A stretch of DNA of 64,000 bases from Bacteroidota bacterium (GTDB lineage Bacteria > Bacteroidota > Bacteroidia > B-17B0 > Aurantibacillaceae). Made by a program: the position numbers and the translations under genes. A model generated the notes under the pieces. The model was not told the origin of the DNA. It was given only the letters and a program-made list of their open reading frames with translations, and did no database searches. The stretch lies in the NCBI GenBank assembly GCA_013816615.1, contig JACDED010000005.1, positions 1 to 64,000 of the forward strand. The letters are read 5' to 3'. Positions 57,687 through 64,000 of the stretch are shown piece after piece (within the stretch, counting starts at the first letter, position 1; every line of letters begins with the position of its first letter).

Positions 57687-58586
57687 ATGTTATATTTTTT
57701 AGAGGCAGTAGACGAAATAAATAAAATAATTCCAACAGCCGAAGGTGTAAAAGAAACCATTGTTGTTCAACAAAGCAGGCTCAGCTCTTTTATAGATACA
57801 GTATTGGGCCTTATAGCTGACTATACACCTAAAGTGATCTCATCGATCGTTGTGCTTTTACTTGGGATATGGATCATTAGCAGAGTTGCTAAGATTGCCG
57901 AAAAAACAATGGCAAAACGCAACCTGGATATAAGCCTTAGAACATTTTTAAAAAGCTTATTGAGCATTGGCTTAAAAATTATTTTAATTGTAACCGTTGC
58001 CGGCATGATCGGTATTGGTACTGCCAGTTTTGTAACTATTTTGGGTGCGGCGGGTTTAGCTGTAGGCTTAGCGCTTCAAGGTTCGCTTTCTAATTTTGCC
58101 GGTGGCGTTTTGATACTGATCTTTAAGCCCTTTAAAGTAGGCGATACAATTGAAGGGGGTGGACAAATTGGAGAAGTAAAAGAGATCCAGATCTTTAATA
58201 CCATTCTTTTAACAGCCGATCATAAAACTGTGATCTTACCAAACGGCCCTTTATCAAATGGCACCATTGTAAATATTTCGCGTTACGGAAGTTTAAGGCT
58301 TGAAATAAATTTAGCGGTTAGCTCTGAAAACAATTTAGACAATGTGAAACAAGTAATAAAAACTGTTTTAGATCAGAATCAAAAAGTTTTGGTTTCGCCT
58401 GAACCAGGAATTTTTATTGGAAAGGTAACGGATGGTGCTGTAAATATTACCGTAAGACCTTATTGCAATCCTGAAGATAATGCACAACTCACCAGCGAAT
58501 TATATAATGATGTAAAAGCGGCGTTTGATAAGAACAAGGTCAAAGCACCAATACAACAACGTTTAATTCACAATGTAGCTAATTAA
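57687..58586 (+). CDS. Small-conductance mechanosensitive channel, MscS family
   Basis: 299 aa. Three transmembrane helices: ~50-70 (VISSIVVLLLGIWIIS), ~90-110 (LKIILIVTVAGMIG) and the pore helix TM3 (GAAGLAVGLALQGSLSNFAGGVLILIF, residues ~118-150) with the glycine/alanine packing typical of MscS. The beta domain follows (GDTIEGGGQIGEVKEIQIFNTILLT, LPNGPLSNGTIVNISR), and the C-terminal domain ends IQQRLIHN. It releases osmolytes on hypo-osmotic shock. A short N-terminal segment (about 35 residues) precedes the first helix. It is followed by a MazG-like gene 6 bases on. Confidence 0.93.
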   Translation: MLYFLEAVDEINKIIPTAEGVKETIVVQQSRLSSFIDTVLGLIADYTPKVISSIVVLLLGIWIISRVAKIAEKTMAKRNLDISLRTFLKSLLSIGLKIILIVTVAGMIGIGTASFVTILGAAGLAVGLALQGSLSNFAGGVLILIFKPFKVGDTIEGGGQIGEVKEIQIFNTILLTADHKTVILPNGPLSNGTIVNISRYGSLRLEINLAVSSENNLDNVKQVIKTVLDQNQKVLVSPEPGIFIGKVTDGAVNITVRPYCNPEDNAQLTSELYNDVKAAFDKNKVKAPIQQRLIHNVAN

Positions 58587-58592
58587 TAGTGT

Positions 58593-58919
58593 ATGGAAAT
58601 TTCGGAAGCACAAAAACAGGTTGATGATTGGATAAAAAAATACGGCGTTCGTTATTATAATGAATTAACCAATATGGCTATTTTAACCGAAGAGGTTGGA
58701 GAAGTAGCGCGAATAATGGCGCGCCGTTATGGCGAACAAAGTGAAAAAGAAAGCGACAAGCAAAAAAACCTCGATGATGAAATTGCAGATGTGTTATTTG
58801 TTTTAATTTGCATTGCCAATCAAACGGGAATTAATTTAGATGAAGCACTCAAAAAAAATCTTACTAAAAAAACCGAACGTGATTCTGAAAGGCATTTAAA
58901 TAACGAGAAGCTGAAATAA
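58593..58919 (+). CDS. MazG-like nucleotide pyrophosphohydrolase
   Basis: 108 aa; an all-alpha NTP-PPase. The metal-binding motif ILTEEVGEVARIMARRY (EExxE) near residue 30 and LDDEIADVLFVLICIAN (ExxD) near 64 coordinate Mg and hydrolyse nucleoside triphosphates to monophosphates, likely clearing noncanonical nucleotides. Small size places it with the standalone MazG-type proteins in Bacteroidota. It starts 6 bases after mscS stops, so co-transcription is expected, with no evident link in function. Confidence 0.9.
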   Translation: MEISEAQKQVDDWIKKYGVRYYNELTNMAILTEEVGEVARIMARRYGEQSEKESDKQKNLDDEIADVLFVLICIANQTGINLDEALKKNLTKKTERDSERHLNNEKLK

Positions 58920-58960
58920 TTCAGAACAAAAAAATCAAATCAAAAATTGATCGAGTTTTA

Positions 58961-59062
58961 TTTGGGCGTTGCCTCCGGCCCGGGCCGCTATGGACTCCGC
59001 TTCGCTTCGGTTTTTTGCCTTAGCAGGCAAAAGAACTAAACCCTTCGCATCCCTAACGCAAT
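58961..59062. repeat. Multi-hairpin repeat element, copy B (partial)
   Basis: Shares with copy A (17431-17617) TTTGGGCG, CTCCGCTTCGCT, the TTTTGCCT/AGGCAAAA stem, GAACTAAACC and TTCGCATCCCT, in the same order. The 3' half of copy A (CCTGGCGCA stem and the AGCTAAAAAG hairpin) is missing, so this copy is shortened. It occupies the interval between the MazG-like gene and the convergent outer-membrane gene. Confidence 0.75.
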
Positions 59063-59104
59063 TCTCCGAAATTTTTTCACACGATTGCATGAGCGATTTA
59101 AAGA

Positions 59105-60049
59105 TCAATAAAACAAATTTGCATTCGAAAAAATATTCCAGTAAAATTCAGGCTTTTTAATTTTCTGTTCTTCATTAAATAAATACTGCTCGCCTTTATC
59201 ATCTATCATTGGTATATGACAGTTATGTGTTTTATTTAATTTTTTAGGAATGAAACGCATATTATGGATAAAACGATTTTGGACCGCATTTCTAACCTGC
59301 TCTGCATCTACACCAATATTAACCTGTACATTTTGCATCAACCCAATATTGTATTTGAATTGCGCACTCAACAAACCATGAGAGATCTTTGAATACAAAC
59401 CACTTGTTGTATCCATATAACATTTAGTGTAAATTTCTTTGTGATCAATATCTACTATCTTCCCCATTCGCCCTGTCCATAAGGTACAGTTAACACCTGC
59501 CTGGAAAAGATCTTTATATTGGTATTGAATTAAAAATGCACCCGTTCTAAACCTATCGAGAATTGGTTTAGCAAGAATATCATTTTCAATAATAAAACTG
59601 ATACCATTAAATTGAAAAGCAGCAATACCTGTAACCTGTGTTGTTTTAATTTTGTTTATGTAATAGTTATACGAATAAGCAACAGAGTTTTTGTAACCGG
59701 TTTGGTTTGAAACGGAATTAATAAATGGATTATAAAAATTTTGTTTTCCGCTGTAACCAAAAGTTAGTCCCTGGGCCAAAACCATTTCTTCATAAATAAA
59801 TTTTGGGCCAAGGTTTTTAAAACTAAAATACATTCTAACTTCTGAGTTGGTTTGAATGAATTTATTTACATAAAATAAATTAAAGTTTAAACCAAAGCGC
59901 TGAAAGTGTGTACCAAAAGCGAAGTTAGCGCCAATATTAAATCCTATGTTCTTATTTTGATAAACCGCTTCTTGTGCTTTAACTGGTTTAAAGAAAATAA
60001 GGCAGGAAATTAAAAGTATTGATTTGATTATATTATTTCCAATATTCAC
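59105..60049 (-). CDS. Hypothetical outer-membrane-barrel protein
   Basis: 314 aa, signal IIKSILLISCLIFFKPVKAQ. Beta-strand pattern (NIGFNIGANFAFGTHFQRFG, FNLFYVNKFIQTNSEVRMYF, AQFKYNIGLMQNVQVNIGVD) suggests a small barrel, with no recognised family. The gene starts at GTG 60049, inside the last 17 bases of aroK, so translation is coupled. It ends WNIFSNANLFY, with an aromatic final residue as expected for barrel proteins inserted by BamA. The link with shikimate kinase is positional only. Confidence 0.6.
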   Translation of the reverse strand: MNIGNNIIKSILLISCLIFFKPVKAQEAVYQNKNIGFNIGANFAFGTHFQRFGLNFNLFYVNKFIQTNSEVRMYFSFKNLGPKFIYEEMVLAQGLTFGYSGKQNFYNPFINSVSNQTGYKNSVAYSYNYYINKIKTTQVTGIAAFQFNGISFIIENDILAKPILDRFRTGAFLIQYQYKDLFQAGVNCTLWTGRMGKIVDIDHKEIYTKCYMDTTSGLYSKISHGLLSAQFKYNIGLMQNVQVNIGVDAEQVRNAVQNRFIHNMRFIPKKLNKTHNCHIPMIDDKGEQYLFNEEQKIKKPEFYWNIFSNANLFY

Positions 60050-60563
60050 TTATTGCGTGTTCTAATCGGTGTGGTGTTAAATTAATTCCTGATATTTTTA
60101 TATCAGCTTGCTCATAAAATTTTGTACGTTCAGCTAACTTTTCGTTTATAAATTTAACAAGCTCTTCACCCGTTTTGTTCTTTAAAAGCGGCCGTTTTAT
60201 TTTTGAATTTTCCAAACGTTGCGCTAAGGTTATAGCAGGCGTATCAATAAAAATAAGACAGCCGGACTGTTTTATTTTTTCAAGATTATCACCAAAACAA
60301 ATTGTTCCTCCACCTAAAGCGATAACGGTTTTTTTTTCTTTGTCAAGCAATTCCCGTAAACATGACTGTTCTATTTTACGAAAAGCAGCTTCGCCAAAAT
60401 TTTCAAATATGGATGAGATGGATATTTTTTCCTTTTTTTCGATGTATTGGTCAAGATCAATAAAAGGACGGTGTAATGCCCTGGCAAGCTTTGCGCCATA
60501 CGTAGTTTTACCGCTTCCCATAAAGCCGGTTAAAAAAACATTATCTGCAAAATTTATCTGCAT
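60033..60563 (-). CDS. aroK: Shikimate kinase
   Basis: Phosphorylates shikimate at the 3-hydroxyl in chorismate synthesis. 176 aa with P-loop FMGSGKT (13-20), DLDQYIEKKE (shikimate-contact aspartate) near 36, FRKIEQSCL, VIALGGGTICF near 79 and the lid-arginine region IKRPLLK. This is a standard single-domain AroK. It overlaps an outer-membrane-like gene by 17 bases and lies 40 bases past the SiaB-like gene, possibly in one transcript with hemB. Confidence 0.94.
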   Translation of the reverse strand: MQINFADNVFLTGFMGSGKTTYGAKLARALHRPFIDLDQYIEKKEKISISSIFENFGEAAFRKIEQSCLRELLDKEKKTVIALGGGTICFGDNLEKIKQSGCLIFIDTPAITLAQRLENSKIKRPLLKNKTGEELVKFINEKLAERTKFYEQADIKISGINLTPHRLEHAISEYWK

Positions 60564-60603
60564 ATTTTTAATGACAAAAAAATTGTAATCGGTTTTAAGG
60601 GTC

Positions 60604-61131
60604 TTAAGATGTTGTATTGATCTTAAAATTTATGCTGAATAAAAAATTCTCGCCGTACTCTTTAAAATGAAAATTAAAATTGTTTGTTTTTAAAACAAGA
60701 TCAACCATGCCTAAACCTTCGTTACTTATTTCTTCAGAGCGGCCTGTAGTAAGGATATGTGATTTGATATTCATTAACTCAGCTTTTGTTTTACTGTTCA
60801 AAAAAGTAAGCTTCTCAATAATTGCTTGCTTTTGAATTGCGTTAACAACATTTATTGTATCAATGAGGTAACATTTTTCGCCCATTGAAATAAGTAAAAG
60901 CGATTTGTAATGCAAAAGCGCATCGTCAGGAAAAAAATTATGTTTAATTACATTTTCAACACACTCGTTAATTGCATTATAAACTCTTTGAACAACCACT
61001 TCGTTTTCTTTATTACCTTCTAATTTACTTTTAGTAATATTTAAAACTTGCGCTAAAACCTTACTATCAATAAAGCCATAATAGCTAAAAAGCACATTGT
61101 TGGTATATAATATTTTACTGAGTGATCTCAT
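60604..61131 (-). CDS. SiaB-like / DUF6272 family HATPase-like protein
   Basis: 175 aa. The segment VYNAINECVENVIKHN (residues ~50-65) matches the N box of GHKL ATPases, and GLGMVDLVLK near 140 stands in for the G2 region, as in SiaB-type kinases that phosphorylate an anti-anti-sigma partner (SiaC) in Pseudomonas. Partner genes siaA and siaC are absent here, so the role is open; in Bacteroidota such proteins are often next to a SiaC-like or DUF gene elsewhere. It starts 12 bases after hemB. Confidence is moderate because only the ATPase motifs are clear. Confidence 0.65.
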   Translation of the reverse strand: MRSLSKILYTNNVLFSYYGFIDSKVLAQVLNITKSKLEGNKENEVVVQRVYNAINECVENVIKHNFFPDDALLHYKSLLLISMGEKCYLIDTINVVNAIQKQAIIEKLTFLNSKTKAELMNIKSHILTTGRSEEISNEGLGMVDLVLKTNNFNFHFKEYGENFLFSINFKINTTS

Positions 61132-61143
61132 ATAATCTCTTTT

Positions 61144-62121
61144 TTATTTTTTTGATAAGGCAAATTCTTTTGCGAAGTAAGTTAATATCACCGATGCGCC
61201 CGCACGCTTCATGCTTAATAAAATTTCATCTCTTACCTTATCACCATCAATCCATTTTTTTTCCGCTGCCGCTTTTATCATTGCATACTCTCCACTCACA
61301 TTGTAAGCAGCAATTGGTAGGGTAAAATTATCGTTCAATAATTTAATAACATCCAAATAGCTTAAAGCAGGTTTTACCATTAAAAAGTCTGCACCCTCAT
61401 TCAGATCAAGGTCCGCTTCCAATAATGCTTCCTTGCTATTTGCAGGGTCCATTTGATATGTTTTTTTATCACCAAATTTTGGCGCGCTATCTAAAGCGTC
61501 TCTAAACGGGCCATAAAAAGCACTGGCGTATTTTGCGGTATAACTCATTATTGATACCTCTGTAAAACCTGCATCATCTAATGCTTCGCGAATAAAACCA
61601 ACTCTGCCATCCATCATATCGCTTGGCCCAATAATATCCGCACCTGCTTCCGCTTGCACCAATGCCATTTTTGCCAGGATATCTAATGTTTCGTCGTTTA
61701 ATATCTTACCATTCTTTACATAACCATCATGTCCGTCACTGCTATAAGGATCCATAGCAACATCAGTCATGATGATAGCTTCAGGAAAACGTTTTTTTAT
61801 TTCGCGAATTGTTGAAGGATATAATCCTTTTTTATTTAATGACTCGGTTGCCTTTTTATCTTTTAATTTATCATTAAGACTTGGAAAAATATCAAACGAC
61901 ATAATTCCCAATTTCATACAGCTTTCAATTTCTTTTAAAAGAAGATCCTGGCTAAATCTGAAAATACCCGGCATAGAAGCAACTTCGGTCTTTTTATTTT
62001 TCCCATCAATTAAAAATAAAGGAAATATCAGATCGTTTACGGTAACAGAATTTTCCTGTACCATGTTTCTTATAACTGAATTTTTACGATTTCGGCGAGG
62101 ACGTTGTGGTAAATTTATCAT
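61144..62121 (-). CDS. hemB: Porphobilinogen synthase (delta-aminolevulinate dehydratase)
   Basis: Condenses two aminolevulinates to porphobilinogen in heme synthesis. 325 aa with RPRRNRKNSVIRNMVQENSV at the start, MTDVAMDPYSSDGHDGYV near 122 (zinc or magnesium-binding region, with no cysteine cluster, so the Mg type), VSIMSYTAKYASAFYGPFRDA, with the first Schiff-base lysine (MSYTAKYAS), and FLMVKPALSYLDVI with the second. It is followed by the SiaB-like gene 12 bases away and may be co-regulated with it. Confidence 0.95.
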   Translation of the reverse strand: MINLPQRPRRNRKNSVIRNMVQENSVTVNDLIFPLFLIDGKNKKTEVASMPGIFRFSQDLLLKEIESCMKLGIMSFDIFPSLNDKLKDKKATESLNKKGLYPSTIREIKKRFPEAIIMTDVAMDPYSSDGHDGYVKNGKILNDETLDILAKMALVQAEAGADIIGPSDMMDGRVGFIREALDDAGFTEVSIMSYTAKYASAFYGPFRDALDSAPKFGDKKTYQMDPANSKEALLEADLDLNEGADFLMVKPALSYLDVIKLLNDNFTLPIAAYNVSGEYAMIKAAAEKKWIDGDKVRDEILLSMKRAGASVILTYFAKEFALSKK

Positions 62122-62190
62122 AAAATAATTTAGATAAAATTACGTCATTTTCTTTAAATAATAGAGGAATTTATTTTAGCCTAAAAGCTA

Positions 62191-63180
62191 TTAGTTCTTA
62201 GCGAGCAATGCTCTCTCGTTCATTTCGAGCATTGCAGCCAATACAAGCTGCGAATAGTTTTGAGAAGCGTTTTTAAACCTTGCCGTTTGTGCCTGCCAAA
62301 GTTTATAGATAAGATCCATGTTGCCTTGTGTTGGCTTAAAAGTAAATAAAGCGCTTTGCACATTGTAAGAACCCGCATGATATACATGCATTACTAATAA
62401 TCTAAACCAAAGGTCTTGTTCGCTATAACCTGTTATATTAAGTGAATCCAACATTTTACGCGCCTTAGGTATACAAACTGTTTTTATTAAGCTGCTTGAT
62501 GCATATGCGCTTCTTTCAAAATCAGCGCGCTCATCCATTTGCTTGTTTACTTTTAATCCAAAAAGTCTTGCTACATCTTTCATCAATTGAAAAGAGCCGT
62601 AAGCACCTGCATTTGATTTTTGTAACTTGTTTGGACTTTCAATTAATAAAATTGCTTGTGCAAACCATGGATCTACGCCATTCTCCACAAAACAATTAAT
62701 TCCTTTATGAAAATTTTGAGAAGTTTTATCGAAATCGTAAAAGAATTTTTTTCCGGTTGTAATTAAAACACGATTTGTAGAATCAAGATTAAATGACATT
62801 CTTACGCTATCGCGGTATTGCTTTTTTAATGAATCGGATCTCAAATTCCATTCTTTTATACTTATTTTTTGAATTACTGTTCTTGAATTGGCAAAATTTA
62901 CAATAGCACTGTCTTCGTGCAATTTCATAATATTTCTCCAAAATTTAACCTGGGCAACTGTATCTAATTTTAAATTATATATAGATCTGTCTAAAACATA
63001 ATTCTCATTTAGTTGGGTTTTTGGATTTAAAAAACCTACAACATTATGGCATAAAGTTTTTGGTTCTTCTATCGTTTTTTCAACTAACGTATCGTTTTTT
63101 TCGCCAATAGGTTCAGGGTACGCGCTAACATTATTGCTGCACGAAAACAAAAAAATAGATATCAATACCAAAAACCTCAA
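62191..63180 (-). CDS. Lytic transglycosylase-type lipoprotein (SLT domain)
   Basis: 329 aa. MRFLVLISIFLFSC is a lipoprotein signal with Cys14; the only start codon available is TTG 63180. The C-terminal SLT-like domain (~165-310) contains AQAILLIESPNKLQKSNAGA with the catalytic glutamate (IES), YGSFQLMKDVARLFGLKVN and AGSYNVQSALFTFKP. Such enzymes cleave the peptidoglycan glycan chain and act in the periplasm or outer membrane. The 140-residue N-terminal region has no recognised domain. It is 69 bases from hemB, same strand. Confidence 0.82.
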   Translation of the reverse strand: MRFLVLISIFLFSCSNNVSAYPEPIGEKNDTLVEKTIEEPKTLCHNVVGFLNPKTQLNENYVLDRSIYNLKLDTVAQVKFWRNIMKLHEDSAIVNFANSRTVIQKISIKEWNLRSDSLKKQYRDSVRMSFNLDSTNRVLITTGKKFFYDFDKTSQNFHKGINCFVENGVDPWFAQAILLIESPNKLQKSNAGAYGSFQLMKDVARLFGLKVNKQMDERADFERSAYASSSLIKTVCIPKARKMLDSLNITGYSEQDLWFRLLVMHVYHAGSYNVQSALFTFKPTQGNMDLIYKLWQAQTARFKNASQNYSQLVLAAMLEMNERALLAKN

Positions 63181-63339
63181 CTTTATAAGTCTAAATTTAA
63201 GAATTTATACTTATAATTCAAACTGAATTTAGGTTAAAAAATTAAAAGGTAGTTGTTAGTATATTATTAATGCAAGAAATAGATCAAAAAGACTTCCCTT
63301 AATTGCCAAAAGCATGGGAAATACCTTGATTAGAGAATC
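63181..63339. other. Noncoding interval
   Basis: Between the lytic transglycosylase and the membrane protein. AT-rich; no TAnnTTTG element, hairpin or ORF that I would support. Confidence 0.5.
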
Positions 63340-64000
63340 TTATGCCTTTTTGCCAAAAGCAATAAGCTCTTTTCCAATGCCTGTAAATGATACAACGTTT
63401 AACGGGAATTCTAAAAATACATGTAAAAAGCTTAAAAAGAAAAGTACCTGTAAGCCCAAATTGTAATCGTAAATGTATAATGAAATTGAAATTAACCAGG
63501 CACCAATTGTTGCAGCAAGAACTTTTTTTGGAACCATGTGCCATTTGATAACTGATGTTTTTGAGAACCAGTTAAGATAATGATACGTATAAGCAAATGC
63601 AATAAAACGCATAATCACAAAACCGGCATTTGTTGTAAAAATTTGCTTGATACTTGTAAGCTGATCAATATTAAAAAAATTAATGAGGCGGTAATTTAAC
63701 TCACCAAACTGTGTGTAGCTTTTTTGAGAATAATCACTTACAGTATAAAATAAATTCCCCGGCTGCACTACAATAATTATTATTGAACAGGCTATTAAAG
63801 CAATTATGGAAATAAGGCCGGCCCATGATCTTTCTTTTAAAACGCCATACAACATAAACGCCCAGGTAAAAATAAATACATGAATAATAGTTGGTAAAAA
63901 AACCGCTACCCAGGTAAAGAACATGGGTGAATTATTCAAAAACCCTATAAAGACCAGGGCCAATGCAATAATTACAAAACGATATAACCAGTCCTTTATA
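63340..64000 (-). CDS. Integral membrane protein, 5' end beyond the window
   Basis: The frame is open to the right edge: upstream of the TTG at 63963 it reads IKDWLYRFVIIA, continuing a transmembrane segment, so the true start lies past 64000. At least 219 residues are present, with about six hydrophobic helices (FTWVAVFLPTIIHVFIFTWA, LISIIALIACSIIIIVV, TNAGFVIMRFIAFAYTYHYL, AATIGAWLISISLYIYDY, LQVLFFLSFLHVFLEFPLNV). I do not recognise a family. The tail IGKELIAFGKKA is basic and cytosolic. Confidence 0.6.
   Translation of the reverse strand, partial: IKDWLYRFVIIALALVFIGFLNNSPMFFTWVAVFLPTIIHVFIFTWAFMLYGVLKERSWAGLISIIALIACSIIIIVVQPGNLFYTVSDYSQKSYTQFGELNYRLINFFNIDQLTSIKQIFTTNAGFVIMRFIAFAYTYHYLNWFSKTSVIKWHMVPKKVLAATIGAWLISISLYIYDYNLGLQVLFFLSFLHVFLEFPLNVVSFTGIGKELIAFGKKA

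Overview
The window is chromosomal DNA from a member of the Bacteroidota (Flavobacteriia/Sphingobacteriia-like, low GC). Evidence: many secreted proteins end in type IX secretion (T9SS) type A sorting domains or a gliding-motility-type C-terminal domain (CHU_C); there are PorP/SprF and PorE-like proteins; ribosomal protein L32 is the cysteine-free form usual in Flavobacteriia; and the TAnnTTTG promoter -7 element recurs upstream of genes. I found no rRNA, tRNA, CRISPR array, integrase or transposase.

Layout. 1-597 holds two copies of a ~154-bp intergenic repeat. 598-5455 (minus) is a run of close or overlapping genes: outer-membrane-like protein, FAD oxidoreductase, retropepsin-like RimB, RimK glutamate ligase, M14 deacylase, an unlisted 35-aa membrane peptide, TatA and a secreted protein. 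5653-10128 holds an MBL hydrolase, an amidohydrolase, rlmN, a polyprenyl synthase and a MORN lipoprotein. 10131-15338 carries the conserved DUF177-rpmF-plsX-fabH lipid/ribosome block, split by a histidine kinase, plus a methyltransferase and rpmH (not a long ORF). 15501-19395 has an MsbA-like exporter, a multi-hairpin repeat element and a KdsC-like phosphatase next to an unusual transaldolase-CBS fusion. 19513-26578 contains a short T9SS protein and three tandem paralogues of a secreted thioredoxin-like CxxC/T9SS protein. mfd follows, tail to tail with a glycine-rich T9SS protein.

32185-36033 is a histidine kinase plus a BtuFCD-type metallophore ABC importer. 36291-38515 holds a SET protein, pth and holB. 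38577-43685 (minus) is an apparent operon: ECF sigma factor, a protein with an inner-membrane anchor, long linker and predicted outer-membrane barrel (resembling dual-membrane-spanning anti-sigma factors), a PKD lipoprotein and a PKD T9SS protein. 43807-52361 (minus) is a surface-adhesin operon: small secreted protein, 1626-aa SprB-like adhesin, PorP/SprF and PorE-like OmpA protein, ended by a strong terminator. 52487-64000 is mostly housekeeping: cinA, DUF4197, UbiD decarboxylase, MscS, MazG-like, aroK, SiaB-like, hemB, a lytic transglycosylase and a membrane protein cut by the window edge.

The most notable items are the sigma/trans-envelope operon with its surface cargo, the SprB-SprF-PorE-like operon, the transaldolase-CBS/KdsC pair with a terminator-like hairpin abutting the second gene's start codon, two genes whose clear N-termini lack any ATG/GTG/TTG start, the 35-aa peptide whose end carries the tatA ribosome binding site, and dispersed multi-hairpin repeats.
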